Under the pieces are notes generated by a model. The model had not been told where the DNA came from. It did no database searches and was given only the letters and a program-made list of their open reading frames with translations. A DNA stretch of 64,000 bases, taken from NCBI GenBank assembly GCA_019637225.1, contig JAHBWC010000043.1:1-64000 (forward strand), given 5' to 3'. The translations under genes and the position numbers were made by a program. The DNA comes from Labilithrix sp. GTDB lineage: Bacteria > Myxococcota_A > Polyangia > Polyangiales > Polyangiaceae. The stretch's first letter is position 1; each line of letters starts with the position of its first letter. Below are positions 51,314 through 59,936 of this stretch, in pieces.

Positions 51314-53281
51314 TCAGTGACGGCGCGGCGGCGCGCGGCGGTTCTCGATCACCTCGAGCTCGCTGCCGTCGAGCTTCATCGTCTCTTCGGGGTTGAACGG
51401 AACGTCGCGCCGGTTCGGCGGACGACCCTGAGGCGCGGCGGCGGCGGGGGGACGCGACGGCGGGAGGTGGTCCGGGCGCTTCACGACGGTCTCGCCGTCC
51501 CAGTCGTCCGCGGCAGCGCTCGGCGGCGCGGAGCGCGCCTTCTCGGGAGCGACGGGAGCGCCGGGAGCGCCGCGCGTGGCCCTCGACGCGGCGGCGGCGG
51601 GCAGGCGCGGAGCACGATGCTTGCCGGGGTGGAAGACCTCGGTCGGGTCCTCCTCGTCGAGCGGGATGTCGTCTTCGTCGTCCGGCGACAGCGCGATGTG
51701 AATCGGGATGTCGATCGAGTCGTCGCTCGGCGGGCCCAGGGCCAAGGACGGGAGGCGCGGCTCCGATTCGCGTCCGAGCGAGTCGAACGGCGAGGGCGCC
51801 AGCTTCACGCGTGCGTCGAGGCGGGCCCCGCGCTCCCGGTCGGCGCCCCCGTCGGCCATCCGGCTGCGCAGCGTCGCGCTCGGCCCGTCGGGAGGATCGA
51901 GCGGCTCGCGGAAGGGTCGAGCGCCTCGCGTGTGGGCCTCGCGATCGAACGATCCGCCCTTGGCGGCGTCGCGGCTCGCGCGCGACGGGCGCTCGATGCG
52001 GGTCTCCTCGGCGCGATCGGCGCGCCCGACGGGCCCCGCCGGCTCGGAGCGACTGCGCCGGCCGCCGAGGACCTGAGCGCGCTTGCGCTCCTCGGCCGTG
52101 GGGGGCGCGGGGAGGCGCGCTCCGCCTCCCTCCGCGTGCGCGCCGCCGGGCGGCGCCAGATCGCGAAGCATCTGCTTCGCCGTCGGGTAGCGGTCGGCCC
52201 GGTTCTTCTCCATCGCGCGCCGCAGAATCGCCTCGAGCTCCGGCGGCGTCGCGGGGCGGATGTCGCGGATGGAACGCGGCGCCGTGTTGATGATGGCGAG
52301 CAGGAGCGCGTTGTAGTTCGGCGCGAGGAAGGGACGCTTGCCCGCGAGGGTCTCGTACATCACGACGCCGCACGCGTAGACGTCGACGCGTCCGTCGAGG
52401 TTGCGTTCGCCGCGGGCCTGCTCCGGAGACATGTAATAGGGCGTGCCCATCACCATGCCGGTGCGCGTCAGATCGAGCGCGTCGTCGCCGGTCTGGAACT
52501 CGGCCATCATCTTCGACACGCCGAAATCGAGCAGCTTGATGATCGGCGGACAGCCGAGGCGGCGGGCGAGGAAGATGTTCTCGGGCTTGATGTCGCGATG
52601 GACGATGCCCTTCTCGTGGGCCGCGACGAGGCCGGAGAGGACCTGGCTGACGACGTCGACGACCTCGTCGAACGGGAGGCCGCCCTCCTTCGCGATGCGG
52701 TCCGCGAGCGTCTGGCCGACGAGCTTCTCCATGACGAGGTACGGGCTGCCGTCGTCGAGCAGGCCGAGGTCGTAGACCTCGCAGATGTTCGGATGCCCGA
52801 TCGCGCCGGCCGCGCGCGCCTCCTGCTGGAAGCGTTTCACGGCGACGCGCTTCTTCGCCTGCGAGGGGCTCAGCACCTTGATCGCGACCTGGCGGCTCAG
52901 CCCGAGGTGCTCGGCGTCGTAGACGGTGCCCATGCCCCCTTCGCCGAGGACGCCCTTGATCTTGTAGCGGCCACCGACGGTCTGGCCGAGGAGCTCGCGC
53001 TGGAGGTCGCGCGTCGGCGGGATCGTGCCCGGGTGCTCGCCCGAGTGCCCGCTGGCGCGTCCGGGGACGCGGTCTCGCTGCGCGTCGAACGCCAGCGGCT
53101 CCGGCGGCCTTGAGGACGGCGGCACCTCGGTCATGCGGCTCCGCACGTCGGCGGCGCGCGCCGGTTCGCGCGTGGCCGGGCGAGCGTTCTCGGGGAGGCG
53201 GAGGCCGGTGTTCGGGCAGACGCGCTCGGTGGCGTCGTGCGGCATCTTGCAGTGCGGGCAGCGGACGAAGCGATGACTCAT
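51314..53281 (-). CDS. Ser/Thr protein kinase with N-terminal zinc-ribbon
   Basis: 655 residues from ATG 53281. The N terminus has CPHCKMPHDATERVCPNTG, a short zinc-ribbon-like start seen in several myxobacterial kinases. The kinase domain is at about 105-375: GEGGMGTVY, AIKVL, HRDIKPEN, DFGVSKMM, SPEQARGE. All catalytic residues are present. The long C-terminal half (about 380-655) is disordered: Arg/Pro/Asp-rich, with acidic clusters and a closing DVPFNPEETMKLDGSE segment that may be a phosphorylation or FHA-docking site. There is no transmembrane segment, so it is cytoplasmic. Diverges from comEC. Confidence 0.93.
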   Translation of the reverse strand: MSHRFVRCPHCKMPHDATERVCPNTGLRLPENARPATREPARAADVRSRMTEVPPSSRPPEPLAFDAQRDRVPGRASGHSGEHPGTIPPTRDLQRELLGQTVGGRYKIKGVLGEGGMGTVYDAEHLGLSRQVAIKVLSPSQAKKRVAVKRFQQEARAAGAIGHPNICEVYDLGLLDDGSPYLVMEKLVGQTLADRIAKEGGLPFDEVVDVVSQVLSGLVAAHEKGIVHRDIKPENIFLARRLGCPPIIKLLDFGVSKMMAEFQTGDDALDLTRTGMVMGTPYYMSPEQARGERNLDGRVDVYACGVVMYETLAGKRPFLAPNYNALLLAIINTAPRSIRDIRPATPPELEAILRRAMEKNRADRYPTAKQMLRDLAPPGGAHAEGGGARLPAPPTAEERKRAQVLGGRRSRSEPAGPVGRADRAEETRIERPSRASRDAAKGGSFDREAHTRGARPFREPLDPPDGPSATLRSRMADGGADRERGARLDARVKLAPSPFDSLGRESEPRLPSLALGPPSDDSIDIPIHIALSPDDEDDIPLDEEDPTEVFHPGKHRAPRLPAAAASRATRGAPGAPVAPEKARSAPPSAAADDWDGETVVKRPDHLPPSRPPAAAAPQGRPPNRRDVPFNPEETMKLDGSELEVIENRRAPPRRH

Positions 53282-53531
53282 GAGCGTTGCGATGCGTCCG
53301 TGTCGGCAGCGGGGATCGCGCGGCCTCCGAGCCGGACGCGCGCGTCCAGCCAGGTTAACGACTTTGCCCGCCTGCCCGCAACGGCATGCGTGTGTATGTC
53401 CGTGGTGGGAGGCTGGTACCGGCGGGTGGCCCTCGGGCCAGGCGGGCCGGCCGAGGGCCAGCGCGCGCGAAGCGAAGTCCTCGGAGAAAGGCGGCTCGCG
53501 CGGTGGCCCGCGTGCTGCATCGGCGGGAGGC

Positions 53532-55931
53532 GTGGCGGCCACGACGATCCGCGGAAGCGCGCCGACCGATCCGGTCCTCTGGGTCGCCGTCGCCTCGTGC
53601 GCGGGCGGGGTGGCGCTCGTCGCGCCGCTCCCGACGCTCTCGGCGCTGGTGCTCGTCGGCGTGCTCCTCGCGCGCGCCGGAGCGCGCTGGCTCTTGCTGG
53701 CGGCGGTGGTCGCGCTCGGGGCCGGCGCGGCGCGCGCGCATCGGACGATCGCGCGCTACGAGCGAGCGCGGAGCGCGACGATCGACGCGGGGAGCTGGCC
53801 CGCGCGCTGTACGGCGCGTGGCGTGATCTCGCGCTCGCCGACGATGCTCGGCGGAGGCCTCCGCGTCGAGCTCGAGGCCGACGAGGTGCGATGTCGCGAC
53901 GGCCCGCCTCTCGAGGGACGCATCACGCTGCATGTGCCCCAGGACGATCAGGACAGCGACGCCACGCTCGCGCGGGGTGACGTGGTCTCGGTCCTCGCGT
54001 CGCTCGCGCCGCCGTATCGGTTCTGGAACGACGGGAGCGATCCGCGCCCGCTCTCCACCCGTCGCGGCGTCGTCCTCTCGGGCGGCGCCGAGGACGTCGT
54101 CGTCGACCGCGAGGGCTCGGGGCTCGCGTGGGCGATCGATCGCGTGCGCGCGCACGTCCGGAGGCGCATCCTCGCGACGTTTCCGGCGGAGACGTCGGCG
54201 ATGGCGCGGGCGCTCGTCCTGGGTGAGGACGATCTGCCCGAGCAGGACCAGCGCGCGTTCCGGCGGAGCGGGCTCGCGCACCTCCTCGCCGTGTCGGGCA
54301 TGCACCTCGTCCTCGTCGTCATGGGGCTCGTCGCTGCGCTCCGAGCGCTGCTCGTCCGCCTCCCGGTCGTCGCGGCGCGGACCGACGCGGCGCGCATCGC
54401 CGCCGGCGCGGGGCTGCCCGTCGCGTGGATCTACGCGGAGATCGCGGGCGGGAGCGGCTCCGCGGTGCGCGCCGCCTGGATGTGCAGCGTGGCGCTCCTC
54501 GCGCGCGCCCTCGCGCGCCGCACGGCGCCCTGGCGCGCGCTCGGCCTCTCCGTGCTGGCGATGTCGCTCGTCGATCCGCTCGCCGCGTTCGACGTCTCGT
54601 TCGTGCTCTCCGCGCTCGCGACGACGGGTCTCGTCGCGCTCGCGCGTCCCATCGAAGACGCGATGGCGACCCACCTCAGGGTTCGCGATCGGACGCTCCC
54701 GGTCTTCGTGGCGAGGCCGCTCGCCACCACCGCGGCCGCGACGATCGCGTGTGCGCCCGTGCTCGCGACGATGGCGCCGGAGCTGCCGCTGAGCGGGCTC
54801 CTCGCGAACGTGGTCGCCGTGCCGCTCGGAGAGGCCGCGGCGCTCCCGCTCTGCCTCGTCCATGCGGTCCTCGCCGGGTGGCCGGCGGCGGAGAGCGGCT
54901 GCGCGGCGGCGGCGTCGGGCGCGCTCCTCCTCGTTCGCGTCGTCGCTCGCGCGTTCACCTGGGGCGCGCTCCCGGTGCCGTCTCCCACCGCCGAAGAGCT
55001 CGGCGTCTTCGCGGCGTCGGCGTCGGGCGCCGCGCTCGGGCGTCCGCGCCGCTGGCTCGGTCTCGGCGCGATTGCGCTCGTGCTCCTCGAGGCTCTGGCG
55101 CGCGCGCGCGGCGCCCCCGAAGGGGTGCTCCGCGTGACCTTCCTCGACGTCGGCCAGGGTGACTCTGCGCTCGTCGATCTCCCGGACGGATCGGCGATGC
55201 TCGTCGACGGCGGGGGCCTCGTCGGCAGCCCGATCGACGTCGGCGAGCGCGCGGTCGCCTCGCTCCTCGCAGCGCGGCGTCGAAGCAGGCTCGCGGCGGT
55301 GGTGCTGTCTCACCCGCACCCGGATCACTACCTCGGCCTCTCCTCCGGGCTCGCGCGCGTGCGCGTCGACTCGTTCTGGGACACCGGGCAGGGCGAGGCC
55401 GAGGGGACGGCGGGGGCCTACGCCGAGCTCCTCGCCGACCTCCGCGGGCGCGGGGTGTCGGTCCTCCGGCCGGCCGACCTCTGCGGGCCGAGGACCGTCG
55501 GGGGCGCCGTCGTCGAGGTGCTCGCGCCCTGCCCCGACGTGGTCTCGGACCGCGGCGCGAACGACAACTCGTTCGTCCTGCGCATTCGCTTCGGAGATCG
55601 GGCGATCCTCTTCACCGGAGACGCCGAGCACGACGAGGAGGCCGAGCTCGTCGAGCGGCTTCGCGCCGACGGCGGGCTACGCGCCGACGTCCTCAAGATC
55701 GGTCATCACGGCAGCCGGACGTCGTCGTCGGCACCCTTCGTCGAGGCCGTCGCGCCCGGTGTGGCCGTGATCTCGTGCGGCGTGCGCAACCGCTTCGGAC
55801 ACCCGCATCCGTCGACGCTCGAGACCCTCGAGCGCGCGGGGGTGCGCGTGCTCCGGACGGATCGCGACGGAAGCGTGGTGGTCACGACCGACGGCCGATC
55901 GCTCGACGTCCGAACGATGACGGCTCGGTGA
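53532..55931 (+). CDS. comEC: ComEC/Rec2-family DNA uptake channel with metallo-beta-lactamase domain
   Basis: About 799 residues if begun at GTG 53532; the start is uncertain because the purine-rich GGGAGG lies almost against it and longer in-frame extensions exist. Near the N terminus there are hydrophobic segments, then the OB-like domain, the competence domain (about 220-480) with LGEDDLPEQDQRAFRRSGLA and HLLAVSGMHLVLVVMGL, the family signature, and a C-terminal metallo-beta-lactamase-like part with FLDVGQGDSALVD and SHPHPDHYLGL. It forms the inner-membrane pore for single-stranded DNA entry during transformation. No other competence gene is close by. Confidence 0.92.
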   Translation: MAATTIRGSAPTDPVLWVAVASCAGGVALVAPLPTLSALVLVGVLLARAGARWLLLAAVVALGAGAARAHRTIARYERARSATIDAGSWPARCTARGVISRSPTMLGGGLRVELEADEVRCRDGPPLEGRITLHVPQDDQDSDATLARGDVVSVLASLAPPYRFWNDGSDPRPLSTRRGVVLSGGAEDVVVDREGSGLAWAIDRVRAHVRRRILATFPAETSAMARALVLGEDDLPEQDQRAFRRSGLAHLLAVSGMHLVLVVMGLVAALRALLVRLPVVAARTDAARIAAGAGLPVAWIYAEIAGGSGSAVRAAWMCSVALLARALARRTAPWRALGLSVLAMSLVDPLAAFDVSFVLSALATTGLVALARPIEDAMATHLRVRDRTLPVFVARPLATTAAATIACAPVLATMAPELPLSGLLANVVAVPLGEAAALPLCLVHAVLAGWPAAESGCAAAASGALLLVRVVARAFTWGALPVPSPTAEELGVFAASASGAALGRPRRWLGLGAIALVLLEALARARGAPEGVLRVTFLDVGQGDSALVDLPDGSAMLVDGGGLVGSPIDVGERAVASLLAARRRSRLAAVVLSHPHPDHYLGLSSGLARVRVDSFWDTGQGEAEGTAGAYAELLADLRGRGVSVLRPADLCGPRTVGGAVVEVLAPCPDVVSDRGANDNSFVLRIRFGDRAILFTGDAEHDEEAELVERLRADGGLRADVLKIGHHGSRTSSSAPFVEAVAPGVAVISCGVRNRFGHPHPSTLETLERAGVRVLRTDRDGSVVVTTDGRSLDVRTMTAR

Positions 55932-55949
55932 GCGGCGGGCGCGCTTGCG

Positions 55950-56477
55950 TCAGGAGCGCTCGACCACGCCGATGTACGGCAGGTTGCGGTACCGCTCGGC
56001 GAAGTCGAGCCCGTAGCCGACGACGAACTTGTCTTCGATCGTGAAGCCCAGGTAGTCGACCTTCACCTCGACGCGCGCGCGCGCGGGCTTGTGCAAGAGC
56101 GCGCACACCTTCACGCTCCGCGGCTGGCGCGTGCGGAAGAGGTCCATCAAGTGAGCGACCGTCAGCCCGGTGTCGACGATGTCCTCGACGATGACGACGT
56201 CCTCGCCGGCGATCGGCTTGGAGAGGTCTTGCGTGATCTGGACGACGCCGCTGGTCTCCGTCCCCTCGCCGTACGAGCGGACGCCGAGGAAGTCGACCCG
56301 GAGGTTGACCATGTCGATCGCGCGGCAGAGATCGGCCGCGAAGATGAAGCTGCCCTTCAGGACGACGACGAGGACGACGTGGCGGTCCTTGTACTCTTCG
56401 GCGATCTGCGCGCCGAGCTCCTTGACGCGGTCGGCGATCTCCTTCTGGGAGAGCATCGTGACGAGACGTTCGCTCAT
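55950..56477 (-). CDS. hpt: Hypoxanthine phosphoribosyltransferase
   Basis: 175 residues. The PRPP-binding motif is VVIVEDIVDTGLT; the N-terminal flexible loop and substrate parts are VVVLKGSFIFAADL and SYGEGTETSG; FVVGYGLDFAERYRNLPYIG closes the purine site. It joins hypoxanthine or guanine to PRPP to give IMP or GMP in purine salvage. Length and motifs are normal. Divergent from the TPR gene with 50 bp between starts. Confidence 0.96.
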   Translation of the reverse strand: MSERLVTMLSQKEIADRVKELGAQIAEEYKDRHVVLVVVLKGSFIFAADLCRAIDMVNLRVDFLGVRSYGEGTETSGVVQITQDLSKPIAGEDVVIVEDIVDTGLTVAHLMDLFRTRQPRSVKVCALLHKPARARVEVKVDYLGFTIEDKFVVGYGLDFAERYRNLPYIGVVERS

Positions 56478-56527
56478 GGGTGGTGCTTTCGATTTAACCG
56501 CGCCCGAAGTAAAGAGGGACCCGCACC

Positions 56528-56845
56528 ATGACGGAGTCGAAGCGCCTGGCGTTCCTGCAGAAGACGACCGCCGAAGGGTCGAGCGACCCGCTCGCCTGGT
56601 ACGGCCTCGCGATGGAGTACCGCAAGCTCGAACGCTGGGACGAGGCCCTGCAGACCTTCACGTCGCTCCGCACGATGAAGCCGGACTACGTGGCCATGTA
56701 CCTGATGTGCGGGCAGATGCTCGAGGGGGTCTCCCGCCAGGACGAGGCTCGCGAGTGGCTCGAGGCCGGGATGGAGCAGGCGCGCCAGAAGGGCGACAGC
56801 CACGCGCTCGGGGAGCTCGAAGCCGCGCTCGACGCGCTCGACTGA
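56528..56845 (+). CDS. Small TPR-like helical protein
   Basis: 105 residues. Helix pairs of TPR type: DPLAWYGLAMEYRKLERWD, then EALQTFTSLRTMKPDYVAM and MLEGVSRQDEAREWLEAGM. The protein is short enough to be three TPR units. Such small scaffold proteins bind peptides; no partner is evident. An AGGGA sequence serves as ribosome site. It converges on the response regulator gene with a 7-bp gap. Confidence 0.85.
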   Translation: MTESKRLAFLQKTTAEGSSDPLAWYGLAMEYRKLERWDEALQTFTSLRTMKPDYVAMYLMCGQMLEGVSRQDEAREWLEAGMEQARQKGDSHALGELEAALDALD

Positions 56846-56852
56846 GGCGCGG

Positions 56853-57257
56853 TCACGCGCTGCGCTGATCGTCCGGCCCCACGACGGACCGGATCGTCAC
56901 GCTGAGCTCGTCGAAGTCGACCGGCTTGTGAAGGTAGCGGTCGAACCCGGCCGCGAGGGCGCGCGCCCGATCCGAGCTCGCCGCGTAGGCGGACACGGCG
57001 ATGATCGGCGTGAGGCCGCCGCCGTCCGGCGGCAGCGCACGGAGCCGGCGTGCGAGCGCGAAGCCGTCCTCGTCGGGCATCGCGATGTCGGAGACGATCA
57101 CGTCGGGCGCCGTTCCCCCGAGCAGCTCGAACGCGCGCGCGACGCTCTCCGCGGCGGACACGGTGGCCCCGCGCTGCTCGAGCACCGCTTGCATCAGCTC
57201 CCGTGCGTCGTCGTCGTCTTCGACGATGAGGATGACGAGGCTCCGAAGACTATCCAT
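56853..57257 (-). CDS. Single-domain response regulator (receiver only)
   Basis: 134 residues from ATG 57257; the long ORF upstream is antisense noise. Full receiver signature: acidic pocket LIVEDDDDARE, phospho-acceptor in DVIVSDIAMPDEDG, Thr/Ser switch in IIAVSAYA and Lys in YLHKPVDFDEL. There is no output domain, so it signals by protein contact, as CheY or Spo0F do. The partner histidine kinase is not in the window. Two inverted repeats (57303-57345) lie 46-88 nt upstream of the start and may control it. Confidence 0.93.
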   Translation of the reverse strand: MDSLRSLVILIVEDDDDARELMQAVLEQRGATVSAAESVARAFELLGGTAPDVIVSDIAMPDEDGFALARRLRALPPDGGGLTPIIAVSAYAASSDRARALAAGFDRYLHKPVDFDELSVTIRSVVGPDDQRSA

Positions 57258-57302
57258 CGTACCGCGCTCTCGCGTCGCTGCGCGTGTGGCGCAACATCCG
57301 CC

Positions 57303-57345
57303 GTGTCGAACCGACACTCTACCGTCGCGTGTTTGTCTCGACAAA
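57303..57345. promoter_or_regulatory. Two inverted repeats with TGTC/GACA half-sites upstream of the response regulator
   Basis: GTGTCG-AAC-CGACAC at 57303-57317 and TTTGTC-TC-GACAAA at 57332-57345, both perfect 6-bp dyads, separated by 14 nt. They share TGTC...GACA half-sites and sit in the promoter region of the response regulator. Confidence 0.5.
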
Positions 57346-57418
57346 TCGCCTGCACGGGAGACGAGATGTCGCAGGCGCGCGTCGAGCGTGCCTCCGCGCG
57401 GGGCCGCGACGTGGTGGC

Positions 57419-58795
57419 TCAGCGCCGGCGCAGCGTCGCGAGGCGCGCGCGGATACGCACCTCTTCGCCGTGCTCCGTCGGCTCGTAAATCGCCTCGCCC
57501 GCGAGCTCGTCGGGGAGGTACGTCTCGCCCGGGACGACGCCGTCGTCGAAGTCGTGGGCGTACTTGTAGCCGCTGCCGTAGCCCTCCTGCTTCATGAGCT
57601 TGGTGACGGCGTTGCGGAGCTTGAGCGGAACGGGGAGCGCGCCGTGCTCCTCGATGAGCGCCCGCGCGCGCTGCCACGCGTTCTTCACCGCGTTCGATTT
57701 GGGCGTGCACGCGAGGTAGATGCACGCGTGGGTGAGCGGGTAGAGCCCCTCGGGCATGCCCATCCGCCGGAACGCCTCGTCGGCGCTCGTCACCACCATC
57801 AGCGCGCGCGGGTCGGCGTTGCCGACGTCCTCGCTCGCGAAGATCAGCATGCGGCGGAGGACGAAGAGCGGATCGTCGCCGGCGTCGAGCATGCGCATCA
57901 TCCAGTAGACCGCTGCGTCGGGATCCGAGCCGCGCATCGACTTGATGAACGCGCTGACGACGTTGTAGTGCTCCTCGCCCGCCTTGTCGTAGAGGAGCGG
58001 CGCCTTCTCCTCCGACGCGGCGAGGGTCGCGACGGTGACCTCGCTCTCGCCTTGCGACGTCGCGAACGCCGCCGCCGACTCGAGCGTCGTGAGCGCGCGC
58101 CGGGCGTCGCCGCGGGCGAGCCGCGCGACGGCCTGGAGCGTCTCCCGCGACGCCGAGACGCCGCTCGTGCCGAGGCCGCTCTCGCGATCGGCGAGCGCGC
58201 GCTCGAGGATCGTGACGAGGTGCTCTTCCTTCAGCGACTCGAGCCGGAACGCCTTGCAGCGCGAGAGGAGCGCCGCGTTCACGGAGAACGAGGGGTTCTC
58301 GGTGGTGGCGCCGATGAGCGTGATCGTGCCGGCCTCGACGTGCGGGAGGAAGGCGTCTTGCTGCGCCTTGTTGAACCGGTGGATCTCGTCGACGAAGACG
58401 ATCGTGCGCTCGCCCTTGTAGTCGAGTCGCTCTTTCGCCGCGGCGACGATCTCGCGGAGCTCCTGGATGCTGCCGAGCACCGCGGAGAAGAGCACGAAGA
58501 CCGATTTGGTCCGAGCGGCGATCACGCGCCCCAGCGTCGTCTTGCCGACGCCGGGCGGTCCCCAGAGGATCATCGACGGGACGCGGTCTCGCTCGATCGC
58601 CGCGGCGAGGAGCTTGCCCGCGCCGACGAGGTGAGCCTGTCCGACGTAGTCCTCGATGCGCGCCGGGCGCATGCGCTCCGCGAGCGGGACCGCGCCCGTG
58701 CTCGTCGCCTCGCGTCGCGCCGCGGCGGCGAACAACGTCCCCGGACCCGCGCCACCCGAACCGCCGCTCCAGCTCTGTGACCTCGCCCGCGCCAC
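57419..58795 (-). CDS. rarA: Replication-associated recombination protein A (RarA/MgsA AAA ATPase)
   Basis: 458 residues from GTG 58795, with an extended -10 element 6 nt before it. Typical order: RPARIEDYVGQAHL, Walker A WGPPGVGKTTLGR, Walker B IVFVDEIHRFNKAQQDAFLPHVE, sensor 1 IGATTENPSF, arginine-finger region LLSRCKAFRLE, then the C-terminal tetramerisation part with FIKSMRGSDPDAAVYW and ASEDVGNADPRAL. The protein acts at stalled replication forks, unwinding and remodelling ends together with SSB. Full length and intact. Confidence 0.96.
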   Translation of the reverse strand: MARARSQSWSGGSGGAGPGTLFAAAARREATSTGAVPLAERMRPARIEDYVGQAHLVGAGKLLAAAIERDRVPSMILWGPPGVGKTTLGRVIAARTKSVFVLFSAVLGSIQELREIVAAAKERLDYKGERTIVFVDEIHRFNKAQQDAFLPHVEAGTITLIGATTENPSFSVNAALLSRCKAFRLESLKEEHLVTILERALADRESGLGTSGVSASRETLQAVARLARGDARRALTTLESAAAFATSQGESEVTVATLAASEEKAPLLYDKAGEEHYNVVSAFIKSMRGSDPDAAVYWMMRMLDAGDDPLFVLRRMLIFASEDVGNADPRALMVVTSADEAFRRMGMPEGLYPLTHACIYLACTPKSNAVKNAWQRARALIEEHGALPVPLKLRNAVTKLMKQEGYGSGYKYAHDFDDGVVPGETYLPDELAGEAIYEPTEHGEEVRIRARLATLRRR

Positions 58796-58801
58796 GATCG
58801 C

Positions 58802-58810
58802 ACCCTAGCA
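58802..58810 (-). promoter_or_regulatory. Extended -10 element of rarA, leaderless
   Basis: TGCTAGGGT on the minus strand followed by 6 nt and GTG 58795. It supports this GTG as the true start. Confidence 0.5.
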
Positions 58811-58910
58811 CCGCGCCGGGCGCGACGAGTCTGGTATCCTGGCGCTTCGCTGGCGAGCTCGTGCGCGCGCCTCGCGAGCTCGTCGGGTCTCGTCGCGCCT
58901 CGCCTCGTCC

Positions 58911-59843
58911 ATGTCTGCCGGTGCACTCCAGAAGCGTCGCCTCGGCGGCGGCGCCCTCTTCGCGGGGCTCGCGGCCCTCGCTGCGTGCGCGGCGGCGGTG
59001 AGCTGCGGCGGCGACGCGAAGAGCACGAACGATCCCTCGCGCATCGATCCGCCGTCGGCGGACGTTCCCGAGCTCGAGATCCGTTCGAACGGCGTCGATC
59101 GCTTCACGACCTGTCCGCCTCCGGGCGACCTCGGTCAGCACTGGATCCCGCCGGCCGCGCCGTGGACGCCGCCGAGCGCGGTCGACGCCGGGCCGCCGCC
59201 GCCGATCGATCAGGACTTCATCGCGCGCACCGCCGACCGCACGCCGACCGAGCTGGCGATCGAGGCGACGCACCGCGACTTCCGGAGCTGCTACCGCCGG
59301 GCGCTCGTGCGTCATCCGACGCAGGACGGACGCGTCGCCATCGTCGTGCGCGTCGGGCCGAGCGGCCGCGTCGCCAAGGTCGAGTCGTACGGCGCGTGCG
59401 AGCTCGCTCCCGAGGCGATCGCCTGCATGTACGGCGTCGCCGAGCGGCTTCACTTCCCGCCGCCACCGGGCGGCTCGGACACGCTGACGATCCCCGCCAC
59501 CTTCACGTCGCGCGACGGCGTGAGGCGCACCACGCCCACCGCCAACGATGCGTACACCGCGGCGGCGTACGTCGCGCTCGAGGCGGCGCGGCCCGCGCTG
59601 CACGCGTGCGAGGGGAGCGCGCGAACCGAGGGCCGCCCCGTCCATGCGACGGGCACGTTCACGATGGACATCGCCTCCGACGGCCGCGTGACGAGGGCGC
59701 ACGTCGATCCATGGGCCGGCGACAAGACGCTGCTCCTCTGCGCGGCGCGCGCGCTCGAGGCGCTCCGCTTCAACGCGCCCGATGGAGGCAAGGGAACGGT
59801 CATCGCGAGACTCAATTTCAATCCGCGTCAAGGCGGTCGTTGA
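58911..59843 (+). CDS. Lipoprotein with two AgmX/PglI C-terminal-like (TonB-like) domains
   Basis: 310 residues, ATG 58911. The signal ends CAAAVSC, a lipobox. After a Pro/Asp linker there are two copies of a small alpha/beta domain: HRDFRSCYRRALVR...DGRVAIVVRVGPSGRVAKV...CMYGVAERLHFP and ARPALHACEGSAR...GTFTMDIASDGRVTRAHV...CAARALEALRFN. This layout (Cys, GxVxxxxxxxxDGxV, Cys, FP end) is the AgmX/PglI C-terminal domain tied to gliding motility proteins in Myxococcus. It is expected on the periplasmic side. The TPR protein follows on the same strand after about 90 nt. Confidence 0.83.
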   Translation: MSAGALQKRRLGGGALFAGLAALAACAAAVSCGGDAKSTNDPSRIDPPSADVPELEIRSNGVDRFTTCPPPGDLGQHWIPPAAPWTPPSAVDAGPPPPIDQDFIARTADRTPTELAIEATHRDFRSCYRRALVRHPTQDGRVAIVVRVGPSGRVAKVESYGACELAPEAIACMYGVAERLHFPPPPGGSDTLTIPATFTSRDGVRRTTPTANDAYTAAAYVALEAARPALHACEGSARTEGRPVHATGTFTMDIASDGRVTRAHVDPWAGDKTLLLCAARALEALRFNAPDGGKGTVIARLNFNPRQGGR

Positions 59844-59936
59844 GCAATCGACCGCGCTCGACGCAAACGTCCGAGAGTGCGTCGCGTGCGTTCGCCCAGC
59901 TTGTGCTTCGCGCAGAGAGGGGGCATGAACAAATGA

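Noticed and set aside
53280..53531. N-terminal 84-codon extension of ComEC
   Set aside because: Arg/Gly/Ala-rich with no hydrophobic or OB-domain features, and it overlaps the promoter region of the divergent kinase; start placed at GTG 53532 with uncertainty.
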